Below, in pieces: positions 22,479 to 35,700 of a DNA stretch of 61,434 nt. The notes under the pieces were generated by a model. That model saw nothing but the letters and a program-made list of their open reading frames with translations. It was not told the DNA's origin and searched no databases. The stretch spans positions 753,438 to 814,871 of the forward strand of contig NW_006920414.1 in the NCBI RefSeq assembly GCF_000344685.1. Direction: 5' to 3'. The position numbers were made by a program, and so were the translations under genes. How positions within the stretch are numbered: the stretch's first letter is position 1; the number at the start of each line of letters is the position of its first letter. Source of the DNA: Gloeophyllum trabeum ATCC 11539. Lineage: Eukaryota; Basidiomycota; Agaricomycetes; Gloeophyllales; Gloeophyllaceae.

Positions 22479-25400
22479 ATGTCGGAGGCGCAAAGGGAAC
22501 AGCAGCCTCTGCTGCGTGCTGAGGAGATTGAGCAGACAGCGGTCTATCCCATAATTCATATGATTAAATCGGTGGGTTTGGTGCTTTCTTCTTGCCGAAT
22601 GTGGTACTGAAGCGTTAATAGGATGTTATGGTAGTCCTTTCGCTATTCTGTCGAACATAGTGTGTTACTTATGCGGACATGGGGTTTCTGCTATAGCACT
22701 TCATCGGTGAGTGTTGGGTTACGTTCACAATCATGCGACTTACCCACTGTGGATTTAGATACGCCTTTGACTTACGACGCTGTACGTTCTTCAGACTAGT
22801 AAATAGAACTCTTTCTTAATATACAGGATAGCTCACGGCCCCAGACCTTACCTATACCCTTGTTCGACCTCTCGAAGACAAGTATAACGCCTTCCAGCGA
22901 CAAGGAAACATGTCCATCGTCTTCTGCTTCTTGATAAACCGTGTCCACTTCCTCCGGGATCAAAGCCTGACCACTTCGCAGCTCTCGCGGTCTCGCGCAG
23001 CGCTCTGCGAGATCCTGGCCATCCGTGCGCTCAATGCGCACGCCCACAGCTTGCTCGAACTCGCCCTTGTTACCACCACTAGCTGGCCTGTCTACAACGG
23101 TGCTGATCCAGATGTGATTACACAGGCCAGGGAAGAGCGCGATGAGCTCGAGGACCGCGTCGGAAATGCTATCGAGATGGCTATCATCAGCAAGGCGAAG
23201 CGGTTCATCAAGAGCTCCGCTTGCCAGAAAGTTATCAATGCTATTTGGATGTGCGTTATGACATCGAGCTGTCGTACATTGACAGTTAAGGACGCGAATT
23301 TAGTGGTAAATGTGTGTATCAAGCCGAAAGCAACCATTCTATACTGTCAGATGTATGCACGGCAACCTTCTCAGCACACCCTAGCCCATGTTAACCGCGC
23401 TACAGACGTACAAACGCAATCCGATACATTTCTATGACCCCCACAAAGCCCCATTATTGGATCATTATCGGTAAGTCGTCAAACACTTGCCACTGCAACT
23501 CGTATGACATTGCGATAGTCTGAAAGTGCCGGCTATTCGGATGGTGTTGGAATATCTGGAGTAGGTCTTCCACTGGTAATAATTTGATTGCTATTCGTTG
23601 AGCGTATTCGCAGTTTCCTTCTTCTGTTCATCCTTTTCGTCTTTGCGCTTGAGCTTAACCAACGAGATCGTGTCAATATTGCTGAAGGCGCGTTCATGGT
23701 CTATGCGTTAGGGTTTGCCTTGGAGAAGGTGGCAGCTATGCAAGAGCATGGCATCAGAGGTCAGTTTCACGATTTGCTTCGTCTTTAACATACGATGTTT
23801 ATGACGCTGGGTACAGTGTATTTCACGGGCACTTGGGTGAGTGAAAGGCGCCTACCATGAAACGTCAAGACGCGCTACTAATATATACATGAAGAATGGT
23901 TTCGATCTAGCATTCGGTTAGTCAGTAATGGGTTATTTCCACTTCGTGATTGACTTACTGGTTTCAGTGACTGTATACTGCACGTACGCATTTTTGAGGC
24001 TCTACGGAGTGTACCACGACAGTGCGTTGGTCTGAGTGTTGTCTGAAACGGACACTCACAACCGCACTCCAGACTTCTGGGCACGTTCTACGGGCATAGA
24101 CCTGTTAGCTGTAATCGCAGTCCTGATGTTCCCAAGGTTTGTCGGTTGTCTACCTGTGCGGGTTCAGCTCAGAGTGATGATTGTCCTAATAGGCTCGTAT
24201 TTGTTACGCTGCGGAATAACCTCATGGTCCTATCCGTCCGAGCTATGCTCGTGCAGTTTGTTATTTTGATGTTTATCGCTGCATTCTGTTTCGCTGGATT
24301 TTTGTATGCGTTATGGACGTGAGTTGAGTCAATATTACGAGAAGCTAACGTTGACCACTCCTATATCAGACTGAGCAGAAACTCTGCTGGGTGAGTAAGC
24401 ATCTAGCCTTTCCACCGAATCTCACTGACCTCCGCGTTGTCTTAGTTACTCTGCTGGGTAAGAATGCCAGTGTTTCCTCCATAGATTCCTTGGTTATTCA
24501 CCTAATGAATGTAGGCAGATCGCGTGGTGGATGGCGGATCTCTGGTTTGGACTGGACGCAAGTGGTTTCGACAAAGCATGTACGTGGCGTTTGCCCTAAG
24601 CATCCTGTGTTTTTCTGAATTTCTGCGTTGTCGCGTTCCAGCTCAATTCCATCCAATATTTGGGCCGATCATGATGATTGCATACGCATGCTTGAGCAAT
24701 ACCCTACTGCTCACGGGTAAGCGTTGTTCACTTCAGACCTTGTCTTATTACGGCTCACGTTTATTCTCCCAGTTTTGGTTTCTGTACGTAAACAGAGTGC
24801 TAGGGAGGCATCCTGCATCAACCTCTATTTCAGATACTCTCACATACGTTCTCGACCATAAGTGAAGACGCCCAAGCGGAAGCCATGTTTAGACGAGCTG
24901 TGACCACCATAGAAGGGTACATCGTCCTCCTCTTGTCACTCATTCCCTATTGACTTCCTGCTCGCAGTGTCAAGGCTGATCCATTGTTCTCATATTTACC
25001 ACCTATAAACCTTGTCGCACTGTGCATAATGTTCCCTCTCAGTTACGTTTTGTCTCCTCGGTGGTTCCACAAGGTGAGTTTCACCATAGAGAATCCCTTG
25101 ACGTCACCAAGCGCAGCTCACACCGTATAGGTCAACGTATTCATGATCAGGTAGCCGGCCTTAGGTTATCCCAAGATGATTCCCATACTAAATTCACGCG
25201 TTCCGTGCTAGGTTGACTTCCTTTCCGATACTCCTCTTGATCGCTTGGTACGAACGCCAGGCCAAAACGGCCGGCACCCTCAGCTTCTACGATACAGTCA
25301 GTGCCGCCGCGGAGAAAGTATTCGATACCCTGCCAAGGCAATTGAAACGTCTCAGTAAGCTCTTTTCTCGATCTCACGGCTCACGGAGACTTATGGAAAT

Positions 25401-26249
25401 TTCACCCCTCCTAGCTTTCTTTGAGGGCCTTGCTGGCGCAGATTCAAGTATAGATGCTGTAGGTTGCTTCTCGTTCGGAGTTTGGCAGCTATGGGTTTTG
25501 ATTAGACTCCCTGCTAGATATTCGAAATCGAGGATGAGATGGGTGACAGTGCGCTGGACACACAGGACTACGACGATCCTTTCCTTTCTGGCCAGCAAGG
25601 CCCCAGACGCCCTTCTGAGCGACGGCTCTCCGCTGCTTCGCGGCGGCGTCCCTCATTTGCCCCTCTGATTCCACCGAAAGCCTCGAGCCAACAGATTTCA
25701 AATGGTCAACCATCTGCCTCTGGGGGAGGAGGCCATGTACCCGTCAGGCAGCGTGTCAACTCGGCGATGGCCCGTGGTGCGGAAGCAGCGCAGAGCTTCA
25801 CAAGTCCTCTCGCCCAGATATTCCAGCCCTTGGTCGTAGACGATGATATACCCGAGGAAGCTCGAGAATCACCATCCAACGCCCCCGGGCCAACACATAT
25901 GATCAGTTTCGGTCCCGCTACTCGCAGACGGCTTACCTCGGTACACCGAAGGAGCACCACCGATCCCTATCACCTTAACCCTATGCAATCGAGTCCCAAG
26001 AAGTTCCCTTCAGTGACTTCTGATGCCCGTAGTCACGGCTCCTTGTTGAGTCAACCTCTGTCAGAAAGCCCTGGACAGGGAGAGGGTCGACCGGAGACGG
26101 CCTCGCATGTAGAGGAGGATGAAGGATCTCCTTCCCGTGGGGGCCCCGGATCAGGAGAGTTGATGAAGCGTTTTGATCTCATGGAGGAGCGGCAACGCAG
26201 GATTGAAGAATTGCTTATGCAACTCACGCAGAACCTTGGTTCTAAATGA
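22479..26249 (+). CDS. YVC1: TRP-like vacuolar cation channel YVC1 (TRPY1)
   Basis: Vacuolar calcium-permeable channel that releases stored Ca2+ after osmotic or mechanical stimuli. The N-terminus MSEAQREQQPLLRAEEIEQT is followed by the cytosolic linker LTAPDLTYTLVRPLEDKYNA and the helical block SRSRAALCEILAIRALN. Membrane segments follow in order: FLLLFILFVFALEL, AFMVYALGFALEKV, FDLAFVTVYCTYAFL, TGIDLLAVIAVLMFP and FVILMFIAAFCFAGFLYALW. The pore region is QIAWWMADLWFGLDASGFDK, then FHPIFGPIMMIAYACLSNTL, LLTVLVSILSHTF, and LVALCIMFPLSYVLSPRWF. The long cytosolic tail (last exon 25530-26249) is disordered and ends in a coiled coil (KRFDLMEERQRRIEELLMQL). The gene has about 18 exons, several under 40 nt (for example DVM near 22621-22630), so automated models may miss some. 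Ends 172 bp from the convergent Bye1-like gene. Confidence 0.9.
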
Positions 26250-26421
26250 CATTATATTGCACGAAACGAAATCCACTACAATCGCATTTCTCCTGCTCAT
26301 CTCATATGTGTCATATCATACGGACACTAGCTAATGCACAGTACTGATACAGTAGAGTTCATACATGGAGAGCAATAGAGAAGACAAATAGAACACTATC
26401 CAAGAGACTTCGTGCAATACT

Positions 26422-29400
26422 TTACCGCGGGCCTCCACGACCACGTCTTGGCCACCCTGTATCCTGAGGCCTGCCGTGCCGATCATGCTCTCTATCCCTG
26501 CCTTCTCTTCCTCGACCGCGTCCACCTCGGCTTCGACCGCGGCCTCTAGGGCCCCCGCGCCATCCACGCTCATCCCTGTCCCAGGGCGGCCCTCCTCGAG
26601 AGTCACGCTCCCTGTCATGGCTACGGTCGTAAGATGGCTGGGAATAATGACGCGGCGGCTGAGAACCTGAAGGCGAGTTCTGGGGATATCCAGACACGTA
26701 TCCGGGACCTGGGGGAGCAACAGGCCAGGGTGGCGACTGCGATGTCAGGGAGGGGATAGGTCGTTGGACAGGGACTGATGGCGGGGCCAGCGGAACGTTG
26801 ACCGGTGGAACCAAGCCTGATGTACTGAGAGTTTGTAGCATAAGCTGAATTTGCTCGGGTGTCAATGTCGCGAGTTCAGCGGCGACAGCGGACGGATTGA
26901 CGATGGGAGGCGAGACGGGATTGGAAGGCACTGCGGGCACTGGAGTAACTGAAGGAACAGCGGGTGCGAGTGCGGGTGCGGGTGCGGATATAGGCACAGG
27001 CAGAGAAACGTTATTGGGCGGGGACCCAGCTGGAGGCTGGAACGAACTTGATGGTTGTACAGGTTGCGCACTGGCTTGCTGAGGTGGTACAGGTGCGGCT
27101 TGTGGAGTTGGGGGAGGAGCCAGTTTGCCCTTGTTCAAGACCCAGATACCGACGAGGTAATCGGCGTCGCGTAATTTAGGTAGACGCAATTCATCCAAGA
27201 GTTCCATATATTCAGGTATGGGTTCCGTAGCCAAAAGCGGGATAATATATAGTTCCCGGCCTGGATGGTGGTCCTTGGGATGATGGCCCCATGGGAAGAT
27301 GAGACCATGACGACTACGCAAGCATGATCAGGATAAGAGGTACCAGGTGCATGACTCAACTTACTTCTTGGTCCTGAGGTAATCGGAAAGCTTCCGTAAC
27401 AGGTGCTCTGTTCCTGCGATGGGTGCAAAAGCCACCGCGATCAGTTCCTTCGTGGCGTTCATCCTCATTTGAAGCAAGAACTGTGAACTCTTGTCTACGG
27501 CTACCCGTCCGTCAATCCTGAGTTCCGATGACGGGAACAAGGTTCGCCACAGTGGTGATGTAGACGGTATGGACCGACCACCCATTTGGTACGCCACCAC
27601 CGGTGTGTTTTGAGGTACAACATCATCTATAGGCATCGACAGCTGCATAATAATTAGATACAAGACTTACACGAGGGATCGAGGGGGTACTCACAGCTCC
27701 AGTGAAGACTTGCGGCTGTTTCTCTATAGGAAGAATATTAGGTTGAAAATTGTTCGATTCTCCCTTAGATGCTTCATCATCCCGCTCAAGGAACATGTCG
27801 AAGTCTTCATCTTCAGCACCCTGGCCTTCGGCCGCCTCCATGTTGATATCTCTCTGGTCATCCTGAGCCGCTGGCGGCGGTGTGGGCGTCCTCGGCGGTG
27901 TATGGGGTTTCTCTTGATCACCGGAAGACCAGAAGGAATTCAAGTCGAAGGAGGTACGCGCTGTAGGGTCCGGACGCGAAACACCGGCAGCAAAAGGAGA
28001 GATACCGGTAGGTTGCACGGGAGATGCTTCATGCTCCGGTTGTCCGTCGACCTTAGTTTCACTTGAAACCAGAGATAAGTCCGCTTCGAAGGGCGTCGGA
28101 GGAGGCTCATTAGTAGGAGACGACGTTTCTTCATCCAAGTTAATGAGATCGGCCAGATTTAGCTCGTTCACGACAGGCGTATTCATCTCAGACGGAGTCG
28201 GGATAAATAGCGGATTCGCTGGGGGCCTCATAGAGCCGAAGTGTGTCGAGGGCTCGCCATGCATGGCATGCTGAGGCACAGGCGGAGGCCCACCCCAACT
28301 TGCCGACTGAGGCGTAACGGGGGACTCAGGCGGTACAGATCCCCTCTGAGCTGCCTTAAGACGGGCCAACCTCTCCCGTTCCCTCTTCTCCTCCTCCAAC
28401 TGCTCTCTCGCGCGTTCCCGCTCTATACGTTGGCTCGTCGTCTCACCATGCACATCCTCGATATCCTGTAAACCCTTATGCGTGATCTTGGCACGCGGTG
28501 CCGACGTCTTCTGCAAAATCGAGTGCTCCAATGCCTCCTGTTCAGCTATCTTTATGGACTGCTTCAATTCCTCGTTCGCAAGGTCAGTAGAAGACATAAG
28601 CGATAAGTCTTTGGGAGTAATGCGCGAAGATGCGATGTTTTTGTGGAGAGTGACACGGTCAGGTTTGCTCAAATTAAAGGTCAGCATCCGGAAACGCTCC
28701 CTATGAGCCCGCATTAGCACGCATACATTTCGGGTATTAGCAAAGCACATACTTGTACTTTGCTCCCGCTACAGGCCTTCCCTGATGTCCAGGTTCAGCA
28801 TAGGTATCGAAAATGCACCGCTCTAGCTCAGCAGCGAACTGCTTCGCTTTGTCTTCCACAAGCGCTTTTTCTTCGGGTGTCAGCTCCTGGGGGTCCTTCT
28901 CTACGTCGTGATTACCATCCTCATCATTCGGCAAGTGGGGAAACTTCGCGAAGATTTGACAGAACATCTCCTCATATTTCCCAAGACAGTACTTTCTTGC
29001 AGGATCTTCCGCATTGGAGTTGTCGGACTTTTTGCGTTTGGGTGCCGGGGACTGGACGGCGCTTGAGCCCTTCCGTTTCAGATGTGCACTGGGATGTGGC
29101 GACGCTGATTTCCTGCGACCAGACACCGTGCTCGCGCGACGACGCGACCGGACATGGTTATGTTCATCGCCGGATTCCGACTCGGAAGAGATGTGGACAA
29201 CTCGCTGTAAGCTCGGTTAGGAGGACGCTGCATAGGTGACTGACGCCACATACCTTCTTCGCGTTGCCTTTGGAACCTCTTCGTCCTACATCCTCCACAT
29301 ACTCGTCGTCACCGCTGCCATCGCTCTCGAAGTCTGAAGCCTCCTTCTCTGATGGTTCTGAGTCATCTTCGGGAGGCCGGGATCGCGTGCGTTTCTTCTT

Positions 29401-30367
29401 TGACTGAACTGTAGGTGATTCCTGGACTTTGGCCTCTTCCAGCGCTTCGGAGCCCTCCCATTCCACTACAAAATCAATAATACGCAGGTCAGCTACTGCT
29501 CAGGGATCAGGAAGATGTAAGATAGGAATGGCCGACATTGTGAGCGCCGCAAACGCCTCGTCTTCATGTGTGGCTCAGGCCTCGACTTGCACTCAGTGTA
29601 CGTACTGCCACCGCAAACGTCGTAGACCTTGAGTCTCACATGAGGCAATATATGAATGGACCGCGAGCTAGGACTCAAATTGAGAACAATGCATATGCGG
29701 TCCGTTGGTAGATGCGGCAGCGCCTACCCAGAAGGGTACATAGCAATATGGTAGTGCCATGAGATGCGACCGACACTACCCTGGGCGAGCCGATTCGAGT
29801 GGCACTGGCAAGCGACGGACTGAAGAACAAACAGATACTACATTGTTCGTAGATATACATAGGGGTGGCAGAAGGGAAAGAATGATACGTTGTGTAGGTA
29901 GTGAGAAGGAATACAAGACACTCACTGACTGATCTCCGGCCAGTTCTCTGTTGACATGAAGGGCATATATAAACGGCTAGTGAGGATAAGGACGGTCAGT
30001 AGGCGACTTGGCAATAGAAACCGGCAACACGGGACATACCAAGATCCTCCGCATCCCTCTCGTCAAGGTCGACACAGCGGAAATGGTACCTCCATTACCG
30101 ATAAGAATATCGTCCATGTAATTCCTCACAGAATACTGACCATTCATCGCATTCCGCGCATGCCACCATGGGTGTACCATCGTCTGGTCCCCTGCACGTA
30201 CAATACGCTCGCTTTCCCTTCCCATTGACCACTTTCTTGGGCCGCGCATTCTTAACCTTGCCCTTGGGTGCTTTCGTGTTCTCTTTCTCGGTATCTGTGT
30301 CATCCTGAGTACGACCTTTCTTCGCCGGTGTCGACAGATCCGCCTTGCGCGGTAAACGCACGGGCAT
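26422..30367 (-). CDS. BYE1: Bye1-like transcription factor: PHD, TFIIS central domain, SPOC, RG-rich tail
   Basis: Nuclear protein expected to bind H3K4me3 nucleosomes and RNA polymerase II during elongation. Start MPVRLPRKADLSTPAKKGRT at 30367. The PHD finger begins YCTCRGPDDGTPMVACAECD and finishes after an intron as WYHFRCVDLDERDAEDLAVY-ICPSC, giving the C4HC3 ligands. An acidic/basic linker (29466-29270) follows. The TFIIS-type central domain is DPARKYCLGKYEEMFCQI, then FAAELERCIFDTYAEPG, ERFRMLTFNLSKPDRVTLHK and KDLSLMSSTDLANEELKQ. The SPOC domain spans about 27640-27130 (WRTLFPSSELRIDGRVAVDK; HGLIFPWGHHPKDHHPGREL; DADYLVGIWVLNKGKL). The tail is Pro-rich then Arg/Gly-rich (RGWRGGPRGRGRSRGGRGRG), an RNA-binding-like extension that yeast Bye1 is not known to have. 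The exon structure between 29930 and 29470 is uncertain. Confidence 0.9.
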
Positions 30368-31395
30368 CGTACGGGGCTAGTGTGATATAAAGCACTCGCG
30401 TCGTCGGGGAACGAGTAATCGACAGGCGTGGAGTCAGAGCGCAGTCGACAGGAAACAAACTTCGGACTCCGCCACCACGCCACCGATTGTTTGGGATTGT
30501 GGCTGAAGTGGCGTCCGACTTCGACGTCAAGTCCACCTCCTGCACATGTCTATGCTCTGGAGGGCTGTCTACGTATCCAGGCCTCCTAGCTAACAGCTCT
30601 TCCTTCTGCCGATTCTTTCTGCCCCACAAGGCTCTTGCAATGTACGGTCGAGCCTGAGCCGAGTAATGTTTCTCTGGTTTGTTCAGATCAAACACGCGGT
30701 CTGGTCTTTCCTAGGGTATACCTGGTTTTTGCAATGTCTTGTCCTGATCCCGTCGCGTCTCCTTTTATAACTCAGGCATAAGGCTCATATATGCGACTTA
30801 TCTACTGGAATTTCACCTCGGTATAGCTTCTCGCCGCAATCCTACCTGGTTCCTTGCCGGTTCCACCGCTTCTGTGCCAGTTTTACTCCCTTCGGCACAT
30901 TGGCGGTGAATCTCGTGGGTCGGCACAGGAGTAAGTAGCTGGAGCGATAGCTGGAGCGAACGATGTCGGCGATTTGTAGTCCCCTGAGCAGGCGAGTATA
31001 TCCCACATCAGGACTTCCCAATATCACTTGCCGTGGTGCGATCCCTGCCCGACTGTCAGTATACTTCCATGGCTCAGGGTACTATCGCGTGCAAAAGTCA
31101 CGGTAAGGGAATATGCACTGACAACCGCGGGTACGTACGTTCCCAGGATACTACGATCCAAATTACCCCCCTCCAAGTCTGAAGGCGGGGCAATTCTAAC
31201 CGCAGCTTCCGATCCCGCCTCAGGATCTCACTTGCGAAAGATGGCAGCTAACCCTCGGGATGGGCTGGGAATTACTTCCGCGTGATTCGGGATGCTCGGA
31301 GTTCTTCGATGCGTCGTTTATCTTTGACGGCGCTTCGAAGAACTGTGGGGTCCAATCACGATGAATAAGGCTCAAACTAGAGCAGAATCCTGCGA

Positions 31396-31417
31396 GGTCG
31401 GCCAGTCGTGGCCGACC
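31396..31417. repeat. Perfect hairpin, 9-bp stem and 4-base loop
   Basis: ggtcggcca and tggccgacc are exact reverse complements separated by gtcg. About 60 bp upstream a second hairpin (gttcttcgat... and cgcttcgaagaac, 31301-31343) lies in the same gene-free stretch. The pair may be part of a structured non-coding transcript or a degraded element. No poly-T terminator follows. Confidence 0.5.
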
Positions 31418-32017
31418 CTCATGGTTCAGCGCGAAGAGGAGCGAAGTGGCGGGAGATGCGCCTGTCGCTTCCGTATGACTGCAAGCCCGATGCTTCCACA
31501 CTCGGACGGACCGTACGGCGCGTCCGCGTCATGCACTGATGCCCTGGCCGGACGTTGATGATATATGAAGAGCACACAAGCATCCGGACGGTGATTGACA
31601 AGCTTTGATAACAACAAATGCCGGACACGAAACAAGAAATACGTCATTGCAGGCGTCAGTATATGTTTAATCTGACAAAAGGGGTCTGCTTTGCGTTGTA
31701 TGATCTCACAGCGACCTTTGTTTTAGGTGCTGTGGACCCAGCGCCGCATGACCGATGTCAAGGCATGTCAAACGCTCGGAACTGGGTTGTGCGGCAGTCG
31801 TCGGGGGCGCCGGTTCCTGTGACGAGCATCTGAAATTACCTTGTGCAAGGTAAGAAAGATGGCGGCCTGACGGCTGGACCAGGATAGCGCTGAGAGTCGG
31901 AGCCGCATAGGGTGGAAACCGTTCCGTGGGCTGCTGGACGCACAAGCTCCTGTACGAGGCTGCAGAGGAGTGCAAGCATAGGATTTCTAATAGACTACAA
32001 AGGAGGACTAGCGTGAT

Positions 32018-32428
32018 TCACATTGCAGCAATGAAGGGCCGAATCACTTTATTTGGAAGCGTCTGCTGCCGCGGCTTCGCGTTCGCGCGCGCGTGAGGAT
32101 TATTGCCGTGGCGCCGACCGTTACCATCGTTGTGTTCAGGCCTCGAGGTTGCCCGCCTCTGCTGTCCCCGCCGCCGGCGACAGCTACCAAACGCTCTGGC
32201 TTTGTTTCCCGAGCCGGCGCTGAGCCCAGCTTTTCTGTCGCCCTCCTTCTTCTCTTCCGACAACGTTGCGGCTATAGGTTTCACGCGTCTGTTCACTGTC
32301 TTTCTGCCCGAGAGATCTTCCCTGTCAGTGTGTCGCATCACTGCATCGCGCAGGTCTATATCGCACCCCTTCGTTTCCTTTACTTCCTCGCCTTTACCTG
32401 GCCAGCCGCTCCTTACTGTATCAGTCAA
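32018..32428 (-). CDS. Hypothetical basic protein (weak)
   Basis: Frame of 136 codons starting MTDTVRSGWPGKGEEVKETK. The composition is Lys/Arg/Asn-rich with a low-complexity tail (RRRRGQQRRATSRPEHNDGN). The overlapping plus frames are equally long (32093-32449, 32103-32453), so strand choice is unsafe. No family is recognised. Transcript evidence would be needed to keep it. Confidence 0.15.
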   Translation of the reverse strand: MTDTVRSGWPGKGEEVKETKGCDIDLRDAVMRHTDREDLSGRKTVNRRVKPIAATLSEEKKEGDRKAGLSAGSGNKARAFGSCRRRRGQQRRATSRPEHNDGNGRRHGNNPHARANAKPRQQTLPNKVIRPFIAAM

Positions 32429-32797
32429 ACGAAGGTTGCGAAACTTTAATTGAATGCAAGCGGGAGTGGTTCTACTGAGCCTCTTTGGTACGTTCCGGAC
32501 TCACTTCGTGTGCGGTGTTTTGGCCTGCCTTGCTTATTGAGACTGCGAGCGTGCACTGTATACCTACCTGACCGTAGCCGGAGTCGACAAATACTGACCT
32601 GCTCTTTGTTAGAATCAGTGCACGCAGGGTCCGCACAGCACAGCGTTGTTCTCGACAGTCAGCGCATTGCAGTGGCCATTGTCTCGGATTGACCGCTCCA
32701 TTAGCGTCCAGCGTCCCGTATACCGTTGCGCGTTTGGCCTAGTGTGTCCTTCATTGATCGATAGGTCTGGAGCCAGCTTTCTGCACGCAACTCACAC

Positions 32798-35700
32798 ATG
32801 GCCGCAGCTGTTCTACCCAACATCCGTCCAAACCCTGTATCCAACCCGCTCCCCATGTCTCCTCGCGGTGTAGACGCTGCGACGGCCTCGCCATCTCGTT
32901 TAGGCCATGCTCAGGCCTCCGGATCCCGTACATTCACTCCGGAGGTACCTGAGCCCTCCCCCAAATCGTTCAAGCGGTTGCGCTCCTCATTAGAGCAGAG
33001 CATCCGCAATGCCACAAAGTCCAAGGCCAAGTCGCCGCCGCCGGTGGACGATGAATTCGCGAGAATTATGGCCAAGGCAGACAAGGGCAAAGGGAAGGAA
33101 GCCAGCGAAAGCAGTAGCGCACCGAAGGAGAAGGAGAGGGAGAAGTCGAAGATGCTCAGGAGACTACAGTCGCAAGTCGGATTCCGTAAACCCGGTAAAG
33201 TTTCGACTGATCGGTCCGATACCCCTGCCGCAACACCTCCTATTCCCGGCAAACCGAGGGAAGGGAATGCGCCGAGGGTAACCGACTTGGATGACGACCG
33301 TGAAGATCGAGTCCCAGGCTTAACACCTTTCCAGCCACCATCCCTCCGACAGGCATCCATGTCCTCCCCCGCCGTCTACTTATCGGCACAGCCGTCGCCC
33401 CTCCCAAAGCCCTCCCGGGACCGCTCGAAACGGTCGAGCCTACAGCCCAGTACGAGCTCGAGGGACATCAGCGGCCCTACGCCATTAGCTCCCCGTCGGG
33501 ACTCGTCTCGAGTGAACGGAAATGCTAGTTCTAGCAGTGCCGTGAAAGACTCGTCTCGCGACCACCGGGCACCTAAGCATCGGCCAGCTCCTTTACTTCC
33601 GTCCTCCCCTTCTACCGTCACCCTCCCTGGCCCTGATACTCCGACAAGACGTACTCGTGAGCCCATCAGCCCTCCTGAAACCCCAACACCCGGTTCGTCT
33701 TCACGACCACCACCTATTCTCACGGCGCGGAAGGCTTCAGCTAGTGCAAGCCATTTACCCCTCAACGAGCGGTCTATCTCTCCAATCCCCATCAGTCCTC
33801 CTCGTTCGCCAACATCTCGGCGCGTCGTGACTCCGACACAGCGAGGGTTAGTATCTGCTTCGACGTCTCATCTTCCCCTTAACCCACCCACCTCCCCAAC
33901 GACTGGCAGACGACCGTCTTTCGACGCAAATCGAAGACCCTCATTGGACGCAAGTCGCCCCTTTCGACCGACTCATTCCCCTTCAGCCTCCCGATCTGAT
34001 TCTCCATCAACTCAGTTACGACCTCGAGCGGTCTCGCCGACGTATGCAAATCACAACCGCGGTTACAATGCGTCTACCACGTCACTCTCTTCTCCATCGA
34101 ATCCAGAGCATCGGGAGCTCATTCGTAACGCGTCGTCGCTATTATGCAAAGAGATGGCGAGACCCCCTGTCCATCATAGCAAAATTGGAATTGCGAAGGA
34201 TTGGGAAGAAGTCGAGGTGCGGTTGAGAGCTCTGGCGAGGCTGGAACGCGTATGGGGGAAGAGTGGCGCAAACGTCAGTCAATCTAGCCTATTCGGTCCA
34301 ATGTCATCGAGTGGGTTGAGCACTAGTGGCGAGGAGCGGGAACGGAGATTGTTCAGCGAGGCATTAAGGGATGGATATGTTCTTTGCCAGTACGTTGTCC
34401 TCTGTGCCACGAAACTCGCGCTCTGATCACGTTTTCTCTCCAGACTCGTGAATAAACTCAGATCCAATCCCGTCATCCGACCAGACCCTCGAGAGGACGG
34501 ATTTGTGCGGACGTCCAATGTCACAAAGTTCCTGGCGGCCTGTGCCCAATTCGGAGTTGCTGCAGACGAGCTCTTCCAGAGAGACGACCTGATCAACGGA
34601 GACTCGGAATCTCTGGCGCGCGTTGCTCGCACTGTTATCGCGCTCCTAAGGGTCGCCGAGTTCCCTCCTGCTGACCGCGCGAAGTTCCTATCTGGTGGCG
34701 ACAGAGAAGCACTCTCTTCAAGAAAGCAAAGTTCATCGACTTCTCATTCGGGGCCCTATGGTCAAGGTGCCAGTTCGCACTTGGCGGCATCTTCCCCTAA
34801 TCTAAGTTTGGCTCAGGCTCAACGGTCAACTTCGCCTACTGGTCCCGGGTCCCCTATGGGCAAGAAAAGATGGAGTCCGCCGACACCATTGCCTACTGTA
34901 CGTTCCGATAGCCCCGAGAGTGGGTCAGGTTCTGGGAGCGGTAGGACCGAGCGTGGAGGCACTGCGATGAATCATGGGCGAAGTAGTCCTGGGGCAAGTA
35001 GTGAACGCGATGAGGTCCCCCCAATCCTCTCCCCTCCCCCTCGTTCTCCCCTACGCGCACGTTCGTATTCGAAACCTACCGATGCCAGGAATGGGGCCAG
35101 TCCCGAACGGATCTCGGTGGCAGATTCGACTCGGGCGTCCATTGGTGGCGATTCGATTCAAGCTTCTCTGGCAGATTCGATGGCCGCGACTCGACAGTCT
35201 CTGGCCTCGAGTGCCGTCTCAGACACTACTGCCTTCTCGAGTCTCTTGGAGGTCAACAGGAGCAATAGTAGTGGGCAGAATAAGTTCGGCACTATCAGGA
35301 CTGTCACCACGGAGGCAACGTCCTTTATCCCTTCCGATCCTCCGTCCTTCACCAGATCGGAAGCCAGTGGCATCGCTGCTGCATTGGCAGAAGACAATAC
35401 GGTTCGCAAACGTACTGAGTCTAATGGCAAGCGGGAGCGGAGACCAAGCGAGGTGGCCGTGATTGACCTGTCCAGGGTCGTGGAAGAGGCGGAGGAGGCA
35501 AGCGCCAGCTCAGGAAGGAAGAGTGACCGGTCGAAGAGCACGTCGCGGAGAACAGACGATGCTGTTGAGGAGCGTCTGCCAAGGACTCCTCAGATTCGAC
35601 TGGGCAAAGGGAAGTGGCCAGACGATTTCATGGATGCGTTCCACTCTCCTGCGAGTCCTACGCGGTCGTCAGCGAGGTCACCGACATCGGAGCTGGACGA

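Larger units (their letters stand above)
30368..32797. other. Gene-poor 2.4-kb region between BYE1 and the CH-kinase gene
   Basis: No recognisable protein. One long minus frame (30300-30695, starting MFDLNKPEKHYSAQARPYIA) has a charged, protein-like composition and could be an upstream exon or leader ORF of BYE1. A minus frame at 32018-32428 is basic and Gln/Asn-rich. Two hairpins lie close together (31301-31343 imperfect, 31396-31417 perfect). The last 350 bp probably hold promoter and 5' leader of the large kinase gene at 32798. Confidence 0.45.

Noticed and set aside
26960..26990. Short tandem repeat (gtgcgg units)
   Set aside because: It is the codon-level reflection of the Pro/Ala-rich linker in the Bye1-like protein and not an independent repeat element.
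30300..30695. 131-codon minus frame upstream of BYE1
   Set aside because: The composition is protein-like but it is out of phase with the BYE1 start and has no domain. Kept only as a possible leader ORF or extra 5' exon.
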